From Planctomycetota bacterium (GTDB lineage Bacteria; Planctomycetota; SZUA-567): DNA of 47,474 nucleotides. Positions 16,964 to 23,409 of this stretch are shown here, piece after piece; position 1 is the stretch's first letter; each line of letters opens with the position of its first letter. The translations under genes were made by a program, and so were the position numbers. Location: the NCBI GenBank assembly GCA_031270685.1, contig JAISXA010000099.1, forward strand, positions 1 to 47,474. Reading direction: 5' to 3'. The notes beneath the pieces were generated by a model, which was given only the letters and a program-made list of their open reading frames with translations, did not search any database and was not told the origin of the DNA.

Positions 16964-17839
16964 TCAGCGGTCGGCGCCGTTCTTGAACGCCTCGAGCGCC
17001 TCCACCGTCTTTTCGTAAATGATTTCCATGGCTTGGTTGGCCAGGATGGAAAAGTTCACCGGGTTTTTCGATCCCATGATCGTCCTGGCCAGTGCGGGGG
17101 CCGGGGCGGTGTCGATGGCGGTGAAGTAGTTGACTTTCCTGATGCCGGCGCCGATCGCCTTCCGCATCTGGTCGAACGGCGTGCCGGAGCCGCCGTGCAT
17201 GCCCAGGGAGACGCCCCGGGCGCGGCCGTCGATTTCCCTGACCAGGTCGATGTTCAGGTTCGGCTCGTCCCTGTACATGCCATGCACGGAGCCGAAGGAG
17301 ATGGTGAGGACGTCGACGCCGGTGCGCGCGCAGAACTCCTCCGCCTCGTCCGGCTTGGTGAAGTAGACGCTGAGATCGGAGAGGTCGCTCGCCTCCTGGC
17401 CGTGGATCTCGCTCGGCATGTTGTTGGGCATGTCGCCCAGTTCCGCCTCGACGCCGATGCCGAGCGGGCGCACGATGTCGATGAAGCGCTTCACCTCTTC
17501 GATATTCTTCTCCAGCGGGAAGCGGGAGCAGTCGTACATGATGGAGGTGCAGCCGAGGCGCACCGCCTTCATGCAGTGGTTGAAATCGAAGCCGTGATCC
17601 ACGTGGACCGACACCGCCGCCTTCGCGGCCTTGCCGTACTCGAGCATCAGCGGCACGGCGATCTCGATGGGCACCACGTTCTCCTCGGTCTGGGCGTGGT
17701 TGATGGTGATGGGCATGTTGGTCTTTTCCGCCGCCGCCAGGATCGCCCGCAGGGAAATCTGGTTCGGAGTGTTGATGGAGGCGATGCAGTAGTTGTGTTT
17801 CCTGGCGTCCGCGAGCATTTCCTGAAGGCTGACTAGCAT
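16964..17839 (-). CDS. Class II fructose/tagatose-bisphosphate aldolase family protein
   Basis: This 291-residue zinc aldolase has the catalytic Asp/His zinc block SVHVDHGFDF, a further zinc Glu region in GVEAELGD, the zinc His in SFGSVHGMY, and the phosphate-binding LGMHGGSGTP followed by VNYFTAID. These match the FbaA/GatY/KbaY family, which makes DHAP plus an aldehyde from ketose (bis)phosphates. The location between a sugar permease and an FGGY kinase suggests catabolism of the imported sugar rather than glycolysis. The ATG at 17839 lies 28 bp after the permease stop. Sugar specificity is not visible. Confidence 0.92.
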   Translation of the reverse strand: MLVSLQEMLADARKHNYCIASINTPNQISLRAILAAAEKTNMPITINHAQTEENVVPIEIAVPLMLEYGKAAKAAVSVHVDHGFDFNHCMKAVRLGCTSIMYDCSRFPLEKNIEEVKRFIDIVRPLGIGVEAELGDMPNNMPSEIHGQEASDLSDLSVYFTKPDEAEEFCARTGVDVLTISFGSVHGMYRDEPNLNIDLVREIDGRARGVSLGMHGGSGTPFDQMRKAIGAGIRKVNYFTAIDTAPAPALARTIMGSKNPVNFSILANQAMEIIYEKTVEALEAFKNGADR

Positions 17840-17867
17840 GTTTCTCTCCGTTCTGTCGGGAATGCGG

Positions 17868-18845
17868 CTATTTGTCCCTGTTCCGCAGCATGTCGGCCGA
17901 AACCGCGATGAGGATGACGAGCCCCTTGGCGATGATCTGCCAAAAGGAATTGATGTTCATGAGATTGAGCCCGTTCTGGAGCACGCCGATGATCAGGACG
18001 CCGATCATGGCGCTGACGACGCTGCCGGCGCCGCCGGTGAGGCTGATGCCGCCCAGGACGCTGGCGGCCACGGCGTCGAGCTCGTAGCCCTGCGCCACGG
18101 CCGGTTGGCCCGAATACATGCGCGCGGCCAGCACGATGCCGGCGAAGGCCGCGAGCACCCCGGCGACGACGTGCACCACGATCTGCACCGCCTTGATGTT
18201 GACGCCCGAGTACCTGGCCGCCGTCAGGTTGCCGCCGACGGAATAGATGTAACGGCCCAGGCGCGTCTTGTTCAGGAACAGGGCCATGGCGATGACGCCG
18301 ACGATGGTATAGATGATGGGCAGGGGCACCTGGTGGAAGCGTCCGATGCCGATGGCGGCGAAATCGCGGTCGCGGACGCGGATCGGCTCCGCGTTGGTGG
18401 CGAGGTAGGCCGCGCCCCGGGCGACGTTCATCATCGCCATGGTGGCGATGAAGGCCGGCACGTGGACGTAGGCGATGAACAGACCGTTGGCGAGGCCGCA
18501 CAGCGCGCCCGACAGCAGGCCGAAGAGGATGGCCGCCGGGATCGACTGTCCGTGGTTGGTGATCATGACGGCGGTGACCGTCCCGGACAGGGCGACGTAC
18601 GCGCCGAGGCCGATGTCGATGCCGCCGATGATGATGCAAAGCATCATGGCCAGGGTGAGGAAGGCGTTGGTCGAAATTTGCCGCAGCATGGACATGATGT
18701 TGCTGGAGGTGAGGAAGGAGTCGGTGGACAGGGACAGCAGGACGCACATGACGACCAGGCCGGCGATGATGGCCAGGTTGTTCCGCATGAACACCGAGAA
18801 GGCGGTTTCCCCGCGGACGGTCGCTTCCAGGGTTTTCGGCGTCAT
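17868..18845 (-). CDS. Ribose-class ABC transporter permease of operon 2
   Basis: This 325-residue RbsC-family permease has hydrophobic segments beginning NLAIIAGLVVMCVLLSLS and the blocks LAMMLCIIIGGIDIGLGAYVALSG, GLANGLFIAYVHVPAFIATMAMM and SVLGGISLTGGAGSVVSAMIGV. It forms the importer 2 channel. Its ATG overlaps the ATPase stop by 4 bp (ATGA at 18845-18842), fixing the start and coupling translation. Importer 2 has a single permease gene, so the channel is presumably a homodimer, unlike importer 1. Confidence 0.93.
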   Translation of the reverse strand: MTPKTLEATVRGETAFSVFMRNNLAIIAGLVVMCVLLSLSTDSFLTSSNIMSMLRQISTNAFLTLAMMLCIIIGGIDIGLGAYVALSGTVTAVMITNHGQSIPAAILFGLLSGALCGLANGLFIAYVHVPAFIATMAMMNVARGAAYLATNAEPIRVRDRDFAAIGIGRFHQVPLPIIYTIVGVIAMALFLNKTRLGRYIYSVGGNLTAARYSGVNIKAVQIVVHVVAGVLAAFAGIVLAARMYSGQPAVAQGYELDAVAASVLGGISLTGGAGSVVSAMIGVLIIGVLQNGLNLMNINSFWQIIAKGLVILIAVSADMLRNRDK

Positions 18846-20338
18846 TGTGCGATGCCTCCAATGGCGTGGGCCAGAATTTCCTCCTGCGAGAAGTCCCGCT
18901 TGTCCAGGACGGTCTTGATCCTGCCGTCCCCCATTACGCAGATACGGTCGCTCATGGCCATCACCTCCTGCATCTCCGAAGAGACCATGATGATCGCCAT
19001 GTCGCCCAGGGTGAGATCGTTGATGATGGAGTAGATTTCCGACTTGGCGCCGACGTCGATGCCGCGCGTGGGTTCGTCCAGGATCAGGACGGCCGGCTTG
19101 GCGGCCAGCCATTTCGACACCACCACCTTCTGCTGGTTGCCGCCGGAGAGGTTGGAGATGATCTGCTGGTAGGACGGGGTCCTGATGCTGAACCGGTTCC
19201 GGTATTCGTCCATGATGAGCCGCTCGCGCCGGCGGTTCACCCGCAGCCAGGCGATGAACTCCTTCAGGACGGTCAGGGTCATATTGAAGCCGACGGTGTT
19301 TTTCAGGACCAGCCCCTGCTCCTTGCGGCTCTCGGGAACCAGGGCGATGCCCGCCTTCATGGCGTCGCCGGGGGCGTGGATGCGCACCTCGCGCCCGTTC
19401 ACGCGGATGACGCCGCTGTCGTATGGTTCGACCCCGAAGATGGCCGTCATGAGCTCGGTCCTGCCGGCCCCGACCAGCCCGGCGAAGCCTAGGATCTCCC
19501 CCTTGCGGAGCTCGAAGGAGATGTCGGAAAACACGCCTTCCTTGCCCAGCCGCTCGACCTGCAGGACGACGTCCCCCTTGGGGAAATCCGTCCGCACGTA
19601 GTAGTCGGACAGTTCGCGCCCGACCATAAGCCTGATTGCCTCGTCGGCGGTGGTTTGGCTGGTGACGAGGGTGTCGATGGTCTTGCCGTCCCGCATGACG
19701 GTGACCCGGTCGGTGACGGCGAACAATTCCTCCATGCGGTGCGAAATGTAGATGATGGCCACTCCCTGCTCCTTCAGGCGCCGGATGATGCCGAACAGGA
19801 TCTTCGCTTCGTTCGAGGACAGGGAGGATGTCGGTTCGTCCATGACGATGATCTTGGCGTTGAAGGAGATGGCCTTGATGATCTCGACCAGTTGCTGTTG
19901 GGCCACGGATAGGGTGCAGACCAAGCCGGCGGCGTTGATGGGAAGGCCGAGGTCGTCGATGACGGCCTGGGCCCGCCGCACCTGGTCGCGGCGATCGACG
20001 TAGCCGTATCTTCCCGGTGCGCTGCCGAGGAAGATGTTGTCCGCCACCGACATCTGCGGCACCAGCAGCAGTTCCTGGTGGATGATGCTGATGCCGAGGC
20101 GCTGGGCGTCGCGGACGTCCGCGATGTCGGCGCGTTCGCCGTATACGTATATCTCGCCCCCGTCCGACGGGTAGATGCCGCCCAGAACCTTGATCAGGGT
20201 TGATTTGCCGGCGCCGTTTTCCCCCACCAGGGCATGCACTTCGCCGCGCCGCACCTTGAGGCGGGCGGAGTCCAGGGCGTAGACGCCCGGGAATCTCTTG
20301 TGCACGTTGCGCATTTCCAAAGCCGGCGTTTCTTCCAC
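18842..20338 (-). CDS. Ribose-class ABC transporter ATPase of operon 2
   Basis: This 498-residue two-domain ATPase has a first Walker A GENGAGKST, linker LSVAQQQLVEI and Walker B IIVMDEPTSSL. The second domain has the degenerate GLVGAGRTE, the signature LSGGNQQKVVVSKWL and VLILDEPTRGID. It is the full length of RbsA. I start it at GTG 20338, which has GGAG upstream and gives an N-terminus (VEETPALEMRNVHKRFPGV) aligned with RbsA; in-frame ATGs at 20371 and 20449 would add unusual basic sequence. It lies 115 bp after the binding-protein gene. Confidence 0.94.
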   Translation of the reverse strand: MEETPALEMRNVHKRFPGVYALDSARLKVRRGEVHALVGENGAGKSTLIKVLGGIYPSDGGEIYVYGERADIADVRDAQRLGISIIHQELLLVPQMSVADNIFLGSAPGRYGYVDRRDQVRRAQAVIDDLGLPINAAGLVCTLSVAQQQLVEIIKAISFNAKIIVMDEPTSSLSSNEAKILFGIIRRLKEQGVAIIYISHRMEELFAVTDRVTVMRDGKTIDTLVTSQTTADEAIRLMVGRELSDYYVRTDFPKGDVVLQVERLGKEGVFSDISFELRKGEILGFAGLVGAGRTELMTAIFGVEPYDSGVIRVNGREVRIHAPGDAMKAGIALVPESRKEQGLVLKNTVGFNMTLTVLKEFIAWLRVNRRRERLIMDEYRNRFSIRTPSYQQIISNLSGGNQQKVVVSKWLAAKPAVLILDEPTRGIDVGAKSEIYSIINDLTLGDMAIIMVSSEMQEVMAMSDRICVMGDGRIKTVLDKRDFSQEEILAHAIGGIAQ

Positions 20339-20453
20339 GCAACCGCTCCGGTTCAAGGTTTTCCGGCGCATTCCGCCGCGGGTGAAGGCGCGGCAATTTT
20401 CCTCTTGAAAATTGCGCGTCCTCCCCGCGGCGCGTTTCCGCCCATTCAACCGC

Positions 20454-21374
20454 CTATTGCCAGCCGTCGATGCCGTATTCGTCGACGTTGGACGCGTCGA
20501 TCAGGAAGGTGGGAACCTGGATTTCCTTCTCCACCTTCCCGCCGGCCATGATTTCCCTGGCGGCCTTCACGCATTCGACGCCGATGCCGATGGGCGACTG
20601 GGCGCCGGTGGCGGCCATGCCGCCCTCCTTGATGGATTTCTTCGCGTCGGGGGAACCGTCCACGCCGTAGACGGCCACCTTGCCGCGCAGTCCGGCGCCT
20701 TCGACCGCCGACAGGGCGCCGAGGGCGGAGGGGTCGTTGACGCAGAAGAAGGCCGCTAGGTCGGGATTGGCCTGCAGAATGGCCTCGGCGATGGGCAGCG
20801 ATTCGCCGATGTCGCCCTTGCCGTTCTGCTGGGAGACGATGGGGAACTTGTCGCCCTTGCCCTTGTTGAAGCCGTTGACGCGGATTACGCAGGCCTCGGC
20901 GTAGGGGGCGTCGAGAATGGCGATTTTGCCGCCGTTCGGGAACTTCTTGGCCAGGGCCTGTCCCACGATGAAGCCGGCGTATTCGTTGTTGGATACAAGG
21001 ACGGTCTCGACCAGATTCTTGTCCTTGACGTCGGTGTCGAAGTTGATGACGGGAATTTTCGCCTCGGCCAGCATGTCGAGGGCGGGCAGGATGCCGTCGG
21101 AATCGACTGGGCAAAGGAAGAGCAGTTCGATGCCCTGGTTGATCATGTCCTCGATCTGGTTGATCTGGGTTGCGATGTCCTGCTTGGTGTCATAGGTGAT
21201 GAGGATGTCGCCGTCCTTTTCGACCTCCTTCCTCACGGACGCCTCGATGGTGGTGAAGAACGGGTTGTTCATCGTCATGCAGGTAAAACCGAATTTGCGG
21301 GGAGCAGCGGCTTCCACGACGCTGGCGGCGACGACGGCAGCCAGAACGCATACCAAAAATGCCCATTTCCTCAT
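20454..21374 (-). CDS. Sugar ABC transporter substrate-binding protein of operon 2
   Basis: This 306-residue protein has a signal peptide (MRKWAFLVCVLAAVVAASVVEA, cleavage near AAA). The mature domain is a ribose-type periplasmic binding protein: TMNNPFFTTIEASVRKE, QINQIEDMINQGIELLFLCPVDSDG, PVINFDTDV, AFFCVNDPSALGAL and VYGVDGSPDA. These aromatic, Asp and Asn positions match sugar-contacting loops of RbsB-like proteins much better than the operon 1 protein does. The ATG at 21374 has GGAGG upstream; a longer frame to 21443 lacks a ribosome site and would bury the signal peptide. It heads operon 2. Confidence 0.94.
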   Translation of the reverse strand: MRKWAFLVCVLAAVVAASVVEAAAPRKFGFTCMTMNNPFFTTIEASVRKEVEKDGDILITYDTKQDIATQINQIEDMINQGIELLFLCPVDSDGILPALDMLAEAKIPVINFDTDVKDKNLVETVLVSNNEYAGFIVGQALAKKFPNGGKIAILDAPYAEACVIRVNGFNKGKGDKFPIVSQQNGKGDIGESLPIAEAILQANPDLAAFFCVNDPSALGALSAVEGAGLRGKVAVYGVDGSPDAKKSIKEGGMAATGAQSPIGIGVECVKAAREIMAGGKVEKEIQVPTFLIDASNVDEYGIDGWQ

Positions 21375-21468
21375 GACTTTTCCTCCGTTATTGAAAATGC
21401 GACCGGAACGGAACGCAACGCCAGAACCCACCCGCCACGCCAAAGTGGCGGATATCTGTCATTAACAA

Positions 21469-21557
21469 CTGAAGTTTTGCAAATTGGGCATTCAAACCGC
21501 CGAATGTCCAATTTGTAAAAACCACGCTCCTTGCGGCACAAGCGGTTTTGGCTTCAG
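21469..21557 (+). repeat. Family A repeat, truncated copy A2 (hairpin I only)
   Basis: It begins CTGAAGTTTTGCAAATTGGG, has hairpin I (ATTGGGCATTC, loop AAACCGCC, GAATGTCCAAT), then the conserved core CTCCTTGCGGCACAAGCG, and ends at CTTCAG. Hairpin II is missing, so this is an internally deleted copy of 89 bp. Confidence 0.8.
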
Positions 21558-21635
21558 TTATTAATCAACTCGACCCAAGCCGGTGACGGCGCAAAAAAAA
21601 ACCGGCTCTGGAACGAACACCCTGAAACTCTGAAG

Positions 21636-21681
21636 GAAATCAATCGGAGGTCCGATTGATTTCCTTCAAAAATCCATTTAA
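21636..21681. repeat. B-like solo hairpin
   Basis: AAGGAAATCAATCGGA and its complement TCCGATTGATTTCCTT form a near-perfect stem, followed by CAAAAATCCA, a variant of the family B end. The preceding AT/GC-mixed stretch (21560-21635) resembles the sequence beside the hairpin at 38381, suggesting both are remnants of one diverged element. Confidence 0.7.
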
Positions 21682-21848
21682 AGAAAATAGACAAATGGCA
21701 ATGCGCATGGATGCGGCTTTCCTGTCCGTGCGGCCTGGTTTGATGGCGTCCACAGTGAATTCCCCTTGTGGGGTGGAGGTAAATTCCGGGACGGATAGAC
21801 ACCGCCATGCGCAAGGTTTGCCTTTTCAGCGCAACAGGATACACAAAT

Positions 21849-21877
21849 AAAATAACGTACCGAGCGCAGGTTGTCAA
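21849..21877 (-). promoter_or_regulatory. Predicted promoter of importer operon 2
   Basis: On the minus strand TTGACA (21877-21872), a 17-bp spacer and TATTTT (21854-21849). It gives a transcript with a long (~465 nt) untranslated leader before the binding-protein ATG. Confidence 0.55.
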
Positions 21878-21927
21878 TGCAATTTTGGCAAATAAACTGA
21901 AAAAATTGGAATATATCTATCATGAAT

Positions 21928-22060
21928 CTGAAGTTTTGCAAATTGGGCATTCAAATCGCCGAATGCCCAATTTGTAAAATCACAACCCTTGCGGCATAGG
22001 CTTTTCCAATTTTTGAAAAGTGGCGATTGGCGATTTAATCGCCAATTTGCAAAAATTCAG
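21928..22060 (+). repeat. Family A two-hairpin repeat, copy A3 (covarying loops)
   Basis: This full 133-bp copy is bounded by CTGAAGTTTTGCAAA and TTTGCAAAAATTCAG. Hairpin I is ATTGGGCATTC, loop AAATCGCC, GAATGCCCAAT. Hairpin II is GTGGCGATT, loop GGCGATTT, AATCGCC. Compared with A4, both loops carry one change, and the changes are complementary. Confidence 0.88.
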
Positions 22061-22064
22061 TTAA

Positions 22065-22109
22065 AAGGAAATCGGGCGGCGGTTGGCCCGATTTCCTCCA
22101 AAAGTCCAC
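22065..22109 (+). repeat. Solo family B hairpin II
   Basis: GGAAATCGGGC, loop GGCGGTTG, GCCCGATTTCC, then TCCAAAAGTCCAC, the B terminus. It abuts copy A3 and lies 60 bp beyond the deoR stop codon. Only the right half of a B element is present. Confidence 0.8.
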
Positions 22110-22169
22110 TCTTGGTCATACACCCAATACTACAACGCTATGTTTGTTGCAGACCGCGCCCGGTTCGCG

Positions 22170-23003
22170 TTATTGCGTCAGCTGACGGCCTTCCCCGATG
22201 GAAAGGGCGTCTGGTTTGAAGTCGGCGATATGGACGGCGATGTTGCGCTTTTGGTAGTAGGCGGCGTATGCTTCCGGAATCTGCGGAGTGGTCACGACCG
22301 CGTCGACGCAATCGAGATCGCCGATGGTGGCGAAGCCGCGCTTGCCGAACTTTTCGGCGGTGGTCAGCAGGACCGAGCGTTCAGTCCGTTGCAGCATGCT
22401 TTTCCAGGTGCGCAGAAAATTGAAGTTGATGTCGGAGTAGCCCATGCCGAAATCGATGCCAAGGACGCTGCAGAAGATGACGCTGGGCAGAAACTTGCCG
22501 ACGCCGAAGGCCCCCTCCTCGATCTCCAGGGTGTTGACGCAGTTGTTCTGGAAGGTGGACGCGCCGCCGGCGAGGATGACCTGGATCGACGGGCGGCAAC
22601 TCAGTTCCAGGGCGACCAGCACATTGTTGGTGAAGATTTTGAGGTTTTCGCGGTCGCGGAGACATCGCGCGAACTGTAGGCAGGTGGTGCCCGATCCGAT
22701 GGCGATGAAATCGCCCTCTTTCACCAGCTTGGCCGCCTCCCGGCCGACAGCTTCCTTTTCGCGTTGATTGGCGATGGTGATTGGGGACTCGAGCACGGCG
22801 GCGCCTTGGGTCAGGAGCTTGTAGGCCCCGTTGACGACCGCCCCGCCGTGGTTGCGGGTCAGGACGCCGCGTTTTTCCAACAACTGAAGATCCCGCCGCA
22901 CCGTCGATTCCGACACGCCGAACCGCCGCGACAGGTCGTTCAGGTTGAGATAGCTGTTCTCCAGGATCAGGCGTTGAATTTTGGCAATTCTGCGGTTGGT
23001 CAT
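22170..23003 (-). CDS. DeoR-family transcriptional regulator
   Basis: This 277-residue protein has an N-terminal DeoR winged helix (residues ~6-57, with LNDLSRRFGVSESTVRRDLQLLEKRG, recognised in parts, then LTRNHGGA). The C-terminal DeoRC sugar-phosphate sensor has FIAIGSGTTCLQFAR, KIFTNNVLVALEL, VILAGG, and the late LLTTAEKFGKRGFATI and VVTTPQIPE. It should repress a neighbouring sugar operon until a sugar phosphate binds; importer operon 2, the next unit downstream in the same direction, is the likely target. A palindromic B-like hairpin sits at 23036-23082, upstream of its start. The ribosome site before ATG 23003 is weak. Confidence 0.93.
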   Translation of the reverse strand: MTNRRIAKIQRLILENSYLNLNDLSRRFGVSESTVRRDLQLLEKRGVLTRNHGGAVVNGAYKLLTQGAAVLESPITIANQREKEAVGREAAKLVKEGDFIAIGSGTTCLQFARCLRDRENLKIFTNNVLVALELSCRPSIQVILAGGASTFQNNCVNTLEIEEGAFGVGKFLPSVIFCSVLGIDFGMGYSDINFNFLRTWKSMLQRTERSVLLTTAEKFGKRGFATIGDLDCVDAVVTTPQIPEAYAAYYQKRNIAVHIADFKPDALSIGEGRQLTQ

Positions 23004-23035
23004 CGTTAACCCGGATGCCGTCTTCTTGATTGGAT

Positions 23036-23082
23036 CTGGAGGAAATCAAACGGCAGTTCGTTCGATTTCCTTCAAAAGTCCG
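23036..23082. repeat. B-like solo hairpin upstream of deoR
   Basis: GGAGGAAATC-AAAC and GTTCGATTTCCTTC form an imperfect hairpin, followed by AAAAGTCCG, a diverged family B end. The rest of 23004-23175 is AT-rich; on the minus strand a T-rich tract after GCGT/ACGC could end the metal-ATPase operon. Confidence 0.65.
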
Positions 23083-23175
23083 CTTCATGGCATTCTATGG
23101 AAATTCATTTGCCTTGCCAAAGACAAAAAGACAGAAAAGAAAAAGGCGTTTGCGTTCGGGACATACGCACACCCT

Positions 23176-23409
23176 CTACAATTCCCCCTCCAGCCGTTCG
23201 ATCTCCCCTTTCGCTTTCATCAGCATGACCGGTGTAATGCGCGAGGAGTCGTACCGCACGACGAGGCTTCCCGTCCGCAGGTTGGGCGCGATCGACTCCA
23301 CCCCGTCCACGGAATGGATCCGCTCCAGAATCCTGTCGACGTTCTCCTGTTTGGTGAACAGGGGGGAGTTGACCCTTAGACGTCCCGGGAAGAAGCTTTC
23401 TATTTTCAT
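23176..23409 (-). CDS. Small HMA-like domain protein
   Basis: This 77-residue protein starts MKIESFFPGRLRVNSPLF and has the ferredoxin-like beta-alpha-beta-beta-alpha-beta pattern of the HMA_2 type (ENVDRILERIHSVDGVESI, then GSLVVRYDSS). It has no CxxC metal-binding pair. It resembles the N-terminal domain of the preceding ATPase (IPGRLRVH ... GNMLVRYS), so it may be a duplicated, separate copy of that domain. It overlaps the ATPase stop by 4 bp. It probably regulates or partners the pump, and direct metal chelation by cysteine is unlikely. Confidence 0.8.
   Translation of the reverse strand: MKIESFFPGRLRVNSPLFTKQENVDRILERIHSVDGVESIAPNLRTGSLVVRYDSSRITPVMLMKAKGEIERLEGEL

Larger units (their letters stand above)
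21375..22169. other. 795-bp gene-free leader region upstream of importer operon 2
   Basis: No convincing gene is present. On the minus strand it holds a promoter (21849-21877) and then a leader of about 465 nt to the binding-protein ATG. The leader includes a B-like hairpin (21636-21681), truncated repeat A2 (21469-21557) and a small hairpin near 21431-21451 (CCGCCAC ... GTGGCGG). Beyond the promoter, towards deoR, are repeat A3 and a solo B hairpin. Short open frames here have no ribosome sites and lie across the repeats. Confidence 0.7.

Noticed and set aside
17868-20396. 842-residue minus-strand frame joining ATPase and permease sequence
   Set aside because: Only its C-terminal 325 residues (the permease) are real. 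The upstream part is a wrong-frame reading of the ATPase gene, so there is no fusion.
21928-22109. Repeats as a CRISPR array
   Set aside because: Copies are scattered over 34 kb, each is internally palindromic, and there are no regular spacers or cas genes.
21656-22219. Small open frames in the operon 2 leader (21656-21850, 21678-21950, 21989-22219)
   Set aside because: They lie in repeats and non-coding leader sequence without ribosome sites or similarity to known proteins.
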